The notes: generated by a model from the letters alone, not told the origin. Positions 34,133 through 46,639 are shown, counted from the stretch's first letter. The stretch is DNA of 64,000 bases from Polytrichum commune (GCA_950295325.1 OX485804.1:66626033-66690032), one strand, 5' to 3'. Numbers and translations are program-made.

Positions 34133-35596
34133 ATGTCTGGGTTGAACATCTACTCCTATGTGGAGGATACCGATGTTCAATTCTACAGGACCCAGAAGGC
34201 TCTGGCGAAGAGAATGGACATCCTCGACTGGATTCCCGGATCCTACGTCGAAGAGATCGTCGAGGGGGGCGAGAACCCGTTGGATATGGCCAGGCGAATC
34301 AACCCAGGCGAATTCGTCATGCAGGCCCCCGTTCAAATGCCAGAACCCCTCACCGGATTGCATCCGGGCAATCCGTCCGTGGAGGCAGGTGGCGAGGTTG
34401 CGGAGGAGGAAGAGGAGGAGGAGGAGGAGGAGAAAGTGGAAGGAGAGGTGGAGGAAGGGGCAACAGGATTCACTCAAGAATCCGCGGCCCCTCAGCGGAA
34501 GAAGGCCATGCGGGCTGCCACGCCGCAGAGCAAGCTAGTGCCCGTCCTCACGGTGGCCGACGCGAAGGACATGTATTCGAGGGACGCGACGGCCACCTTC
34601 AGGGAGCGGCGAATGCTGAAGGGGAAGAAATTATACAGCGACTATGCGGTGGAGGAGACGATCGCCATAAGCTCCGAGGACGAGGACGACATGGAGCTCG
34701 CGAAGAGGCTGAGGTCGGATCCTGCCTCCCCCACAGCGTTCGCCGGGATGGTGAGGGTGAAACCCGAGGTCCTCACCGTGGAGGAGGCCAACGCGAAGAT
34801 GCTCCGGGACGAGGAGCAACGCATCCGATTGCAGAAGGCCGCCGCCGAGGAGCCCTCAGTCCGCAACGAAGTCGCGGAGTTGAGGGCTCTCCTGTTGGAG
34901 CAGGAGCGGCAAAGGGCGATGGCCCCACCTCCGTCCCAAGCGGACCTGATCACGCAAGTGATCCAGGGCATGCTGGCGCAGGGATTGGTGATGGCTCCCC
35001 CGAGTTCATTCCCTCACTTGCCAGCAGGCTTCCCTCCACAGGATATCCGCCCGCGGCCGGCTACGCAGCAGTCCTTCAGCTTCGCGCATTTGCTGCAGCC
35101 GCACGCCCGCCCTTACGCGCCCGTCCAGCAGGTGGACGACCCCAACCTTTGGCGCGTCCCCGGAGCTTCCAGCCCGTTGGCACCCCCGCCGCTCCGGCCT
35201 CCCATCCTCTTGCCCCCACACCACCAGCGGGACGACCCCCACATGTTTGGGTCGGCCGACCCAAACAGTGCCGACGTTGCAACTTCCCAGAGCGACGCTC
35301 GCCAAGCAACAGGGTTTGGGTCGGCCGACCCAAACCCCGTCCCCGATCAGACCCTGGTGGACGAGCCCATGTTAGATGTTGAAGGCCCGCAAGGGCCTGG
35401 TGATACCTCTACTCCTAACCCAGTCGATGAACCAATGCATGATGCGCATGCGGAGGTTGGGTTGGGACAAAGGCCTGACAATCAGCCTTTGCATGAGCAG
35501 GTTGAGGCTGAAGTCGTCGTCGGAGGCGGCGGTGACAGAGGTGGGGCAGCGCACGCGGTGACGGCATCCACGTCGTCAAGGCGCGACCAAGGCGAG
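34133..35596 (+). CDS. Exon 3: end of methylase-like fold, coiled coil and Pro-rich linker
   Basis: The acceptor ATTGTGCAG leads directly to a Met codon; the exon is 488 codons, phase 0 at both ends, with donor GTAATG. The first 30 residues (LNIYSYVEDTDVQFYRTQKAL) resemble the strand and acidic residue after motif I of DNA methylases. A Glu-rich run (34403-34440), a heptad-like helix EEQRIRLQKAAAEEPSVRNE with a Leu-rich continuation (about 34800-34920) and a long Pro-rich segment follow. Two copies of the palindrome (35245-35266 and 35314-35335) are translated in frame as FGSADPN. Composition is much more GC-rich than the flanking introns. Confidence 0.7.
35245..35335. repeat. Two palindromes inside coding sequence, centre GC
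   Basis: Exact sites are at 35245-35266 and 35314-35335, both with centre GC and both read as FGSADPN in the protein. The 22-bp length alone would shift the frame, so the insertions must have brought compensating bases. Confidence 0.9.
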
Positions 35597-36112
35597 GTAA
35601 TGCACTGACCCCACTCAGTTTGGGTCGGTCGACCCAAACTCCCTGGGTCTTTGTCTTCTTGCCTTGGTCGTGTCCCCTAGCTACCCTAAACTCACGCACA
35701 CGTCGCGCCCCCCGGCACTCGCGCCCTTCGCCACATCCCCCCGACCATTCATTCGTCCACATACCCCCCGGCTTGCGACGAAGTCTTCATCACGGCGGCC
35801 CGTCTCTTCAATTTTTGCTAGATGTAGAAGTAGGCTAGTTTGAACGCATCGTTCAACGCGGCTCCCCCCCAATCAAGATATACATAGAGCATTGTATACA
35901 ATATAATCACCAATTTTTACTCCTATATACTTGTATCTTGTGTTTGGATGTATGTTGTATGCTCTTGCCTCTCTTGTGTCCCTTGTTGCACCCCCTCCAA
36001 AATGAATCAAATGGTTTTGTGTTTGCACCGAGAACACTCGTTTCTTTAAATGCTTCGTTTGGACATAGCATGACATGAGTCGCCCACCGTTTTCTCTCGA
36101 TCGTATCCGCAG
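35597..36112. other. Intron 3 with one palindrome, centre GT
   Basis: The intron runs from GTAATG to ATCCGCAG. An exact palindrome with centre GT lies at 35618-35639, 21 bases after the donor. The rest is a C-rich then AT-rich spacer. Confidence 0.65.
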
Positions 36113-36799
36113 GGCTCGGAGCATAGCGTAGCGGCTCCCCGACGCTCTTCTCCAAGGAGCGGAGAGGGCAGCGCGGCGGCGCCCCCGATTTTACCCGTCC
36201 CGCCCCCGCGGCCGAAGAAACAATTCCTGGTGTTAGACCTGAACGGGGTCCTCGTCCAATGCGTTCATTGCCCTAGGACCCCCACGGTGCCCTTTTGCAA
36301 GCCCGAGGATGCTAATTACGACGGGCCGCCCACATTCATAAAGAGCAAGCTAGTTCACCTCCGCCCGTGGTTTCGGACCTTCCTCCAGATGGCCCAACAA
36401 CGATGGTGGGTGGTCGTGTGGAGCTCCATGACGGCCGAGAACACCAATGCCGTCGTGGAGTTCATCTTCAAGGGCATCGAGCCCCCTTGCATGGTCCTAG
36501 CACAGGAAGCCTGTAGAATATTGTACACACCGGACGGCAAAGTCGTCAAAAAACCAAACAACCCCGCTTCCCCCCAATACCTCAAGGTCTTGAAGCCCAT
36601 TTTTTGGGACCAGCGTCCGTCATTGATAGGCGTCCCCTACGACGTCCGCCCCACCCGCGAGAACACGCTCATGGTGGACGACAACGCCGCAAAGAACATG
36701 TTGAACCCGACGGCCAACCTCATAGTTTGCCCTACGTGGACGGTCGAGAAGGTCCGGGACCGATTTTTGTTAGACCTTGGCAAATACCTCCAGGCGCTC
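36113..36799 (+). CDS. Exon 4, first part: FCP1/NIF-like HAD phosphatase domain
   Basis: After a Ser/Pro-rich start, the HAD motif I reads FLVLDLNGVLV (about 36218-36250). In FCP1/SCP phosphatases this is DLDGTLV, with two essential aspartates; here the second is Asn. The domain goes on with HLRPWFRTFLQM, the motif II strand VVVWSS, and motif III MVDDNAAKNM (about 36673-36702). A plant branch of HAD proteins carries the same DLNG signature, from memory. The substitution casts doubt on phosphatase activity. The exon is split at 36799 by a 15.5-kb nest of retrotransposons and resumes at 52289, with CGCTC duplicated. Confidence 0.8.
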
Positions 36800-37771
36800 T
36801 GTCGCAACCCTTGCTAGCCCCCTTAGCAATCTTGCCAATTTTCGTTTCTACCAAAGGTTACGAGCGCTAACCCTTCGCATACCGCCATGCTAATGGTTAG
36901 CTCCTCCTACCCCGGACCTTATAGTTCATAGGAGGGAACCAACCCTCCTACTTTGGTTTCGGGACTCACCTCTTAATCGGTAACCCATTCCTAGATGTGG
37001 ACTTCCATCCATGGAAGTCCAATCCCATGTTGATCATCGCATTGCCGGAGCAACACTACAACAACCCGAACCATACTAGGCAACTATGGCCTCACAATGG
37101 GCCAATGCCCATGGAGGCCTTGCCGTTCGGCCTCGGGTGGGTGAGGCCACACCACCTCACCCATATAAGCCTCTAGGACTCTACGCGGGGCCCCTACCCC
37201 ACCGTCAACCAACCTCTTGTCTCTCTACCAAGAGTTGGGGCCAAGTGGACACTTTCCCTTAGCCGCTGGGCCTAGAAGCCCCTAGCAGCTTCAGACCATC
37301 ATAACTTCCTTGTATGATGTCTGATTCTACCAAGCGACCACTCCATCTTCATCTACGCTTCACGTAGATGCCGATGGACTCCTCACTTGCCCTATTCAGG
37401 CAAGTATTGACCAAGTTATGCCTGTTTGAACCTTGGCAGTCCCGGGAATCACTCCCAGGCACTGCTGTACCAGGGCGCTGTCCCGGGACAGCGCCCCACT
37501 CAAATGGCCATAATTCCTAGCTCACACCTCCGATTGAGGTGATCTTGAGCATTCTAGAATCACCACGCTATGAGCTACGCATAGCTCATGGCCTTACCCT
37601 TGTGCCTCCTAGTCTTCGTGGGTGGGAGGCGTTCCCAACGCCCGGGGCCCTCACCCACACTAGGATCACTTGGGCCCTCTCACCAACGGCGCCACAAGTC
37701 CCGGGTGTCACTCCGGGGTCCCCCTTGTGCCCATGGTGTTTCGGGCACTCCTCATGGAGAGGTGCGCGACA
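36800..37771 (-). repeat. 3' LTR of the outer element
   Basis: It contains several strong hairpins, including a 22-bp perfect palindrome centred at CCCGGG (about 37471-37492), stems around GGACTTCCAT (about 37000-37020) and an ATGAGCTA hairpin (about 37570-37590). Confidence 0.95.
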
Positions 37772-38398
37772 CTCACCCCCACCAAACGGAGCCGATGCCC
37801 TCATCGACTATACTCGTAGTCGGCACACCAATTCTCAAGTTGCCATCCTCTATGGTGCGGCATTGTGTTTACCTTAGGGCGCGACCCCCACAATGCATCT
37901 TCAAATTTGGCATAGTCGCAAAGGTGTCGTTCCTAGGTGGTCCGTTAGCGACCTTGGATCTCTCCTCCAAGGACCTAACCTACACTAGACCCACCTACTT
38001 TGGGACTCACTTGGATTGCCCCTCCTTTGGGGCCTCCCCCGTTAGGCTCTACTAGCCTAACATGACACATCTAGGCGAGACCTCAACGCTTCCACTAAGT
38101 TGTCTCGGTTGCAACTCCGAGATGGCTTTCCATTGTTAAGCCACGCCTCGATCGCACGGGGGTGATGCCAAGTCCCGCCCGACTCGGTTCCCACTTTGCT
38201 CTTTCGAGACATGGGTTCATGACTCCCATGCGCCAACTCTCGTTAGCTCGCGGGTAGCACTTTTATGAGCACGCGCCATCACCTTGTCCCCGCCCGGACA
38301 AGCCCACAACTAAGAAGTTTCTTGGTTTTATCCAAGGCCCCTCCAAGCCATGGCCCCAATTACTCGGCTTACCCAACCTAGTTTGGCATGTCTATTCC

Positions 38399-39371
38399 TG
38401 TCGCAACCCTTGCTAGGTCCCTTAATAATCTTGCCAATTTTCGTTTCTACCAAAGGTTACGAGCGCTAACCCTTCGCATTCCGCCATGCTAATGGATAGC
38501 TCCTCTTACCCCGGACCAATAGTTCATAGGAGGGAACCAACCCTCCTACTTTGCTTTCGGGACTCACCCCTTAATCGGTAACCCATTTCCCCAATGTGGA
38601 CTTCCATCCATGGAAGTCCAATCCTATGTTGATCATCGCGTTGCCGGAGCAACACTACAACAACCCGAACCATACTAGGCAACTATGGCCTCACAATGGG
38701 CCAATGCCCATGGAGGCCGTGCCGTTCGGCCTCGGGTGGGTGAGGCCACACCACCTCACCCATATAAGCCTCTAGGACTTCACGCGGGGCCCCTACCCCA
38801 CCGTCAACCAACCTCTTGTCTCTCTACCAAGAGTTGGGGCCAAGTGGACATTTTCCCTTAGCCGCTGGGCCTAGAACCCCCCCAGCAGCTTCAGACCATC
38901 ATAACTTCCTTGTATGATGTCTGATTCCAGCAACCAACCACTCCATCTTCATCAACGCTTCACGTAGATGCGGATGGACTCCTCACTTGCCCCATTCGGG
39001 CAAGTGGTGAGGAAGTTATGCCTGTTTGAACCTTGGCAGTCCCGGGAATCACTCCCAGGCACTGCTGTAGCAGGGCGCTGTCCCGGGACAGCGCCCCACT
39101 CAAATGGCCATAACTCCTAGCTCACACCTCGGATTGAGGTGTTCTTGAGCATTCTAGAATCACCACGCCATGAACTACGCATAGCTCATGGCCTCACCCT
39201 CATGCCTCCTAGTCTTTGTGGGTGGGAGGCGTTCCCAACGCCCGGGGCCCTCACCCACACTAGGATCACTTGGGCCCTCTCACCAACGGCGCCACAAGTC
39301 CCGGGTGTCACTCCGGGGTCCCCCTTGTGCCCATGGTGTTTCGGGCACTCCTCATGGAGAGGTGCGCGACA
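38399..39371 (-). mobile_element. Solo LTR of the same family inside the outer element, TSD ATTCC
   Basis: It is 973 bp, with the same TGTCGCAACC...GTGCGCGACA ends, and ATTCC at 38394-38398 and 39372-39376. The uninterrupted version of the site exists in the inner element near 49735. Confidence 0.95.
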
Positions 39372-39539
39372 ATTCCCCCTCTTCTATTAACCAAGCACAA
39401 GTACAAGACTAGGAACTCATCTCATACTTTTCTCTTTGCACCACTAAAGTTTGGACTTTATTCCCTCAAGCCAAAGAACAAGTGCATGTTGTGGAGCAAT
39501 TAACCTCGAAGCTATGTTTGCTACTAGAGTCTCTCCCCC

Positions 39540-40800
39540 ACTAAAGGAGATTGATGTCCTCATCAATGCCTACGCTTCTTTTTATTGGAATATCTAGCCT
39601 TAGTTTCTTCAAAGTGCTTCACCAATTCATTGGTGTTGACCATGTCTCTTGCCGCCACCCAAGCGGTATCTTTCTCATGGTATCCTCACCATTTCACCAA
39701 GTACTCCTTTGTACTTTTTCTTTCCTTTTCACTTGGGCTTCCTACACTTGAGGATGCCCTCTTACCTCATGTTCCAAATGACCTCCACAAGGTCAGGACA
39801 TGGCCTAATCACTTGCTTGTGATCGGGCCACAAGGTGTCGTCCTAAAATGACTTTCGTAATGAGACATGAAATGTCGGATGCACTTTGATTTCCGGCGGT
39901 AATTCCAACTTATATATGTCCTTGACCACTTGTTCCACAATGGGAAACGGAGCTCCAATTTTGGACATGAACTTTGGAGTGAGGCCTTCCGGCTAAGTGA
40001 AGTTGTTCACATTCAACAACACCTTTTGGCCTACCTCATTCTCCACTTCGCATCTTCCGGCATTGACTTGCACTCCATAGCACCTTCGGGCTTTCTCCAC
40101 CAACAACTTGGTCATCTCCAAGACTTGTTCACGCTTCTTGGCCAAGTCCTCACCATCTTGGTTGAACTCTAGTGTTGAATGTGCCCCCTCGAGAGCTAGG
40201 TTAATAGGTTGGAGCGCATCCACTCCATAAGCCACCACGAAAGACCACCCCTTGGTAGCCAAGTGCGTGGCTACATTGCAATTACACTCCGCTCGACCCA
40301 CATAGTCCGTCCAATCTCCTTGGTCCGCCCCCACCAAGTTCCTCAAGTATTGCTTCAAGACTCCATTCACACGCTCCGATTTCCCATTCATTTGGGAATG
40401 CAAGGTCGTGCTAAACCTTAGTTTCATTCCGACCTCCTTAGAGAAATGCATTGAAAATGCACTTGTGAACTTTGGATCTTGATCCCACACAATCACTCTT
40501 GGCAACCCATGGTGCCTCAACCATCCTTTGAGAAAAGGCTATGCGGTCTCCAACGCGGTGGCGGTTCCCACAATCGGCACCATGTGTGCCCACTTGGGAA
40601 ACCGCTCTACCATCAACAAGATGGCATCATACCCATGTGACTCTGGCAAACTTGTGATCAAGTCCATGCACATACCATGCCATGGCGCCAACGGGATAGG
40701 CAACGGTTGCAAGAAACCACCTTGGTTTTGGTTAGAGGCTCGGTTAACTTGGCACTTCATCCAAGCCTTCACAAAGTGGGCTATATCTTCCTTTATGCAC
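39540..40800 (-). pseudogene. Integrase and decayed chromodomain of the outer element
   Basis: The frame from 40520 contains IVWDQDPKF (second catalytic Asp) and NGKSERVNGVL (Glu). MCMDLITSLPESHGYDAI upstream supplies the first Asp, across a frame break near 40530. After integrase, at about 39550-39860, translated pieces in shifted frames match a chromodomain (cf. GGILKCRK and KYKEYLVKW-type strings). This marks it as a Ty3/gypsy chromovirus unrelated to the DNMT-PHD element. Confidence 0.75.
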
Positions 40801-41228
40801 CGCCAATGGTACCCTCATGACACCATTCTATGGCGGCTTTTTGTTTCTCCTCTATGGCCGGCAATAGGACTATCATATTCTTCCTTCAAAACCGATAGCC
40901 TCAACTTGCCTTGTGGCACATACACCCAACTTTGCTTGCACTTGAACAATCCGTTCACCAACTTAACCTCTTTGAGCACCTTGCTCTTGCGAAGCTCACC
41001 TAAAAGCTTTTGTGCTTTGGGGTAGTTAATTTACCCCTCCTGTATCTTGCATCACAAGTTTCCTTTGCCGGCACACATTAGCCACAAGGTTTGGATGGTT
41101 CTCATTGCTTGGAACTCATCCGGTCTACGTCGCGCATCCGGCACCACATTTCCACGGTCCGGTTTGTGGATCAAATCCACCTTCATAAGCGCCAAACTAT
41201 CATGCCACCGCAATGACTTGGCGCTCAC

Positions 41229-42600
41229 TTGCGCTTGTATGTCAAAATTCTCTTAGGACACATTGTCCATGTAGACCTTTGCTTTGTGCGACCCCAAATA
41301 GTGTCGCCACATCTTCAAGCAATGCACTACGGCAAAGAAGTTCTTTGTCATGAGTTGGTTGTCTTCTTTGACAACCATCGAGCTTCATGCTCCCATAGGC
41401 AATGGCCATCCATCTTACCCATAATCCACCATTGGCAAAGGCACTCACCCCCGTATGCACCTCAAAAGGTTTGTCAAGCTCCGCGAACTTGAGCACGGGC
41501 GGCGAAGAGAACTTGGTGTTAAGCTCCCCAAAGATTCGTGACAAACATCATCCCACTCTTGGGATAGCCATTTCTTCCACAAGTCGCACAAGGTGGGACA
41601 ACCATCGAGCTTCATGCTCTCATATGCAATGGCCATCCATCTTGCCTCAACATCGCCAATGGTAAAGTCACTCGCCCCCGTATGCACCTCAAAAGGTTTG
41701 TCAAAATCCACGAACTTGAGCACAGGCGGCGAAGAGAACTTGCTCTTAAGCTCCTCAAAGACTTGGTGGCAAGGCTCATCCCACTCTTGGGATAGCCATT
41801 TCTTGCACAAGTTGGACAAGGTCGGACAACCATCGAGCTTCATGCTCTTATATGCAATGGCCATTTTTTATTTTTATTTTTATTTTTTTTACATCAACAT
41901 CCGCCAATGGTAAAGTCACTCGCCCCCGTATGCACCTCAAAAGGTATGTCAAACTCCGCGAACTTGAGCACGGGCGGCAACGAGAACTTGGTCTTAAGCT
42001 CCTCAAAGACTTGGTGGCAAGGCTCATCCCACTCTTGGGATAGCCATTTCTTGCACAAGTTGGACAAGGTCGGACAACCCTCGAGCTTCATGCTCTTATA
42101 TGCAATGGCCATCCATTTTGCCTCAACATCCGCCAATGATAAAGTCACTCGCCCCCGTATGCACCTCAAAAGGTTTGTCAAATTCCACGAACTTGAGCAC
42201 GGGCGGTGAAGAGAACTTGCTCTTAAGCTTCCCAAAGGCTTTGTGGCAAGGCTCATCCCATTCTTGGGATAACCATTTCTTGCACAAGTCGGACAAGGTT
42301 CGACAACCATGAAGCTTAATGCTCCCATAAGCAATGGTCATCCATCTTGGATCAACATCCGCCAATGGTAAAGTCTTTTGCCTCCATGTGCATCTCAAAA
42401 TGCTTATGAAAACCCGGAAACTTAACCACATCTTGTGAAGAGAACTTGCTCTTGAGCTCCCCAAAGTCTTGGTGACAATGTTCATCCCACTCTTGGGATA
42501 GTCATTTTCCTCAATAAGTTGAATAAGGTCCTAGCAACCTTTAATAACTCTCGAATGAAGTGGTGGTAGTAGTTGGCTAGGCCAACAAATGACCTAAGCC
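41229..42600 (-). pseudogene. RNase H region of the outer element with five tandem copies of its N-terminal part
   Basis: A segment with SSPPVLKF and FEVHTGASDF (RNase H start) recurs at about 227-243 bp spacing, marked by TCCCACTCTTGGGATAGCC at about 41545, 41785, 42027, 42260 and 42487. The outermost copy joins the connection sequence VGLANYYHHFI (about 42570). No copy keeps an undamaged frame through the whole RNase H. Confidence 0.75.
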
Positions 42601-42699
42601 ATTTTTGAATGAAGGGCCAATTCTCCTTTCGGATTGCCTTGACATTCTTCATGTTCGTCCACCAACTTCCTTTGTCACCACATACCTCAAGAACTCAAT

Positions 42700-44010
42700 C
42701 TCTCGTTGAGAAAAATTATTTTTCACTCCTTGGCGGTAACTTTTTGGGCAACACATTGGTGAATACATCCTTGTATCTCACCAACATCCCACCAATGTGG
42801 TTTGGGGGAGGCCCATCTTTCCTAGCCTCCCCATACGTTCCTTGGAGTTGCTCCAATTGAACCACGACCATTATGTTTTCTATTTTTCATTTGGTCCATT
42901 AAGACCAAATTCAACTTGGGTCCTCCTACCATAGGAGTCCTTGTCAATTTGAACATCAATTCTTTGCCATTGTGACACATCATAATGCACCGCAAGCACA
43001 CCGGCTTGCACCTCACATCTATCATGTGAGTTTGAAAGAAGGCGGCCTTCACAATGACATGCATTTCATCTATTTCACATGGTGTGAAATTTTGACAAAA
43101 ATCAAATGTCCCACATTCAAAGGTTACATGCATCGCGGCCTCCTTTGTCTCATGCGGTTCGCCCTTTCCAAACCGCACCTTGGTGGGCTTGCCCGCTCTA
43201 TCAATCGGCAAGCCCCAACTCCCTTGTGAGTTTTGGGCTCAAGAAGGAATGGCTTGCCTCTTTGTCAACGCATGAGACATTTCTCCCATTCATTTGAGCC
43301 TCAAGGTACAAAAGACTTGGCCTCAGCTTAAGGCTACTAGCCTTGGCCAGAATGCCATCGTCTTACATTCGGTCCGCGGCACAAGCATTATTTGGCGTGG
43401 TACCTATCTCCCCTCAACGTCCATTGTTGTAAGGCACCGCCAAATTTCTTATTGGGGTCATCGGCCTTAATCCTCGTGGCAATTTTGATGATCCCCGCCA
43501 CAACCTCAATAAACTTTTGGAAATTTGAACTTGGTATTCACCACCCGCTTTTGAAACCCACCTAAAATGATGTATTTGTTAGAAAACCCGTTCATCTAAG
43601 ATGTACAATTCATTTGGGTGTGAAATTCGCGCATATACGCCTTAAGAAGCCCGGACGCCTCATTTCCACCAAATTCATTCCAACATCAATACCTTCCAAG
43701 CATTTCGAATTGGAATTTCAATCCAACATTAATGCCCTCCAAGGTTTTGGGTGCATTCGGTATTCTAGGCCCCAAATGCTTTTTGAGGTGTGCGGGAGCC
43801 CTTTCAAAGGACTCCACCATTTTCCTTACCGAATCCACCATCATGCCCACCATTGTCATTAGAATCAATGGTATGGTCAAATTCCATTTACACATGATCT
43901 TTGTTCCAATTTGAGCCTCACAACCTTTTGGAAACCCCGGGTCACCATCATAACCCGCTTATTTCATAGCCATGCTTCCCTCAAAGTGCTAGCTCAAAAA
44001 TTGGAACCCT
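42700..44010 (-). pseudogene. Gag and protease remnants of the outer element; RT palm absent
   Basis: The frame 43211-42822 corresponds to the protease/pre-RT region (EIDEMHVIVKAAFF, CKPVCLRCIMMCHN). It is followed by HIGGMLVRYKDVF, the usual start of gypsy RT, after which the sequence passes within about 150 bp to the RT C-terminal connection. The central palm with YxDD is missing. Gag-like fragments at 43614-43895 are unrecognised. Confidence 0.6.
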
Positions 44011-44048
44011 GCTCTGATACCACGTGTTGCAACCCTTGCTAGCCCCCT

Positions 44049-45021
44049 TGTCGCGCACCTCTCCATGAGGAGTGCCCGAAACACCATGGGCACAAGGGGG
44101 ACCCCGGAGTGACACCCGGGACTTGTGGCGCCGTTGGTGAGAGGGCCCAAGTGATCCTAGTGTGGGTGAGGGCCCCGGGCGTTGGGAACGCCTCCCACCC
44201 ACGAAGACTAGGAGGCACAAGGGTAAGGCCACGAGCTATGCGTAGCTCATGGCGTGGTGATTCTAGAAAGCTCAAGAACACCTCAATCGGAGGTGTGAGC
44301 TAGGAGTTATGGCCATTTGAGTGGGGCGCTGTCCCGGGACAGCGCCCTGGTACAGCAGTGCCTGGGAGTGATTCCCGGGACTGCCAAGGTTCAAACAGGC
44401 ATAACTTCCTCAAGACTTGCCCGAATGGGGCAAGTGAGGAGTCCATCGGCATCTACGTGAAGCGTAGATGAAGATGGAGTGGTTGGTTGTTATGATCAGA
44501 CATCATACAAGGAAGTTATGATGGTCTGAAGCTGCTAGTGGGTTCTAGGCCCAGCAGCTAAAGGAAAATGTCCACTTGGCCCCAACTCTTGGTAGAGAGA
44601 CAAGAGGTTGGTTGACGGTGGGGTAGGGGCCCCGCGTGAAGTCCTAGAGGCTTATATGGGTGAGGTGGTGTGGCCTCACCCACCCGAGGCCGAACGGCAA
44701 GGCCTCCATGGGCTTTGGCCTATTGTGAGGCCATAGTTGCCTAGTATGGTTCGGGTTGTTGTAGTGTTGCTCCGGCAACGCGATGATCAACATAGGATTG
44801 GACTTCCATGGATGGAAGTCCACATTGGGGAAATGGGTTACCGATTAAGGGGTGAGTCCCGAAAGCAAAGTAGGAGGGTTGGTTCCCTCCTATGAACTAT
44901 TGGTCCGGGGTAAGAGGAGCTAACCATTAGCATGGCGGAATGCGAAGGGTTAGCGACTCGTAACCTTTGCTAGAATTGAAAATTGGCAAGATTATTAAGG
45001 GACCTAGCAAGGGTTGCGACA
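44049..45021 (+). repeat. 5' LTR of the inner element
   Basis: It starts TGTCGCGCACC and ends GGTTGCGACA. It carries the same hairpin set as the other family LTRs. Confidence 0.97.
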
Positions 45022-45061
45022 CTTGGTATCAGAGCAGGGTTCCAAGTTTTGAGCTCGCACT

Positions 45062-46630
45062 TTGAGGGAAACATGGCTATCAAAAATGCGGGTTATGATG
45101 GTGAGCCCGGGGTTTCCAAAAGGTTGTGAGGCTCAAATTGGAACAAGGATCATGTGCAAGTGGAATTTGACCATACCATTGGTTCTAATGACAATGGTGG
45201 GCATGAGGGTGGATTTGGTAAGGAAAATGGAGGAGTGCTTTGAAAAGGGCTCCCGCAAACCTCAAAAAAACATTTGGGGCCTAGAATACCGAATGCACCC
45301 AAAACCTTGGAGGGTATTAATGTTGGATTGAAATTCAATTCGAGATGCTTCGAAGGTTCGGATGTTGAAATGAACTTGGTGCTAATTAGGCACCCATGGC
45401 CTCTTAAGGCCTATGTGCGCTATTCAAATGCACAAATGAAGGATACACCTAAAACGGACGAGCTTTCTAAGAAATGCATCGTTTTAGGTGGGGTTTTAAA
45501 AGCGGGTGGTGGATGCCTTGTTTAAGTCCCCAAGGCTTCTTGAGGACATGGTGGGGACCATCAAGTTTGCAAGAGCATTGAAGCCGATGGTCCCAAAGAG
45601 AAGTTTGGCGGCGCATCACCACAAGTGGCTTTAGCCAAAGTAGGTCCCAAAGAAATGAGTGCAAATTGTTTGGTCCATTTTACTTAGGCAAAACATGTTG
45701 GTGCCGCAGATGGAATGTTGAAAGGTGGCTTTATGCTTCCAAAGCAAATCATACTTGTGCCGCGGACAGAATGTTGGGAGGTGGGTTTGTCCTACCAAGG
45801 CAATTCATGTTCGTGCCGCGGACGGAGTGTGGGAAGGTGGCTTTGTGCTACCAAGGCAAAACATGTTTGTTTTGCGGACAAACTATTAGAAATTGGTTTT
45901 GTGGCACCAAACCAATTTGTCCCGCGCACGAAATGTTTGAAGTTGGCTTTGCGGACCAAGCCAAGCCAAGTTGCCGAGGACCAAATGTAAGACGATGGCA
46001 TTGTGGCCAAGGCTAGTAGCCTTAAGCCGAGGCCAAGTCTTTTGTACCTTGAGGCTCAAATGAATGGGAGATATGTCTCATGAGTTGACAAAGAGGCAAT
46101 GGACTCTTTCATGAGCCCAAAACTCACAAGGGAGTTGGGGCTTGCCAATTGATAGAGCGGGCAAGCCCACCAAGGTGCGGTTTGGAAAGGGCGAACCGCA
46201 TGAAACAAAGGAGGCCGCGATGCATGTAACCTTTCAATGTGGGACATTGGATTTTTGTCAAAATTTCACACCAAGTGAAATAGATGAAATGCATGTCATT
46301 GTGAAGGCCGCCTTCTTTGAAACTCACATGATAGATGTGAGGTGCAAGCCGGGTGTTTGCAATGCATTATGATGTGTCATAATAGCAAAGAATTGAAGTT
46401 CAAATTGACAAGGACTCCTATGGTAGGAGGACCCAAGTTGAATTTGGTCTTAATGGACCAAATGCAAAATATAAACATAATTGTCGTGGTTCAATTGGAG
46501 CAACTCCAAAGAACGTATGGGGAGGCGAGGAAAGATGGGCCTCCCCCAAATCACATTGGTGGGATGTTGGTGAGATACAAGGATGTATTCACCAATGTGT
46601 TGCCCAAAAACATTACCGCCAAGGAGTGAA
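45062..46630 (+). pseudogene. Gag, repeat-rich and protease region of the inner element
   Basis: The open frame at 45062-45525 is interrupted and unrecognised but mirrors the outer element. At about 45690-45985 a roughly 60-bp unit repeats about five times, built on GTGCCGCGGAC, an AATGTTG block and GTGGCTTTGTG. The 46142-46629 frames match the protease/pre-RT region and end with HIGGMLVRYKDVF. Several stops are present. Confidence 0.6.
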
Positions 46631-46639
46631 AAATAACTT

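Noticed and set aside
34060-35382. 440-codon frame overlapping exon 3 in another phase
   Set aside because: Arg/Gly-rich composition is a frame shadow of a GC-rich exon; the spliced phase-0 frame carries the recognisable continuity.
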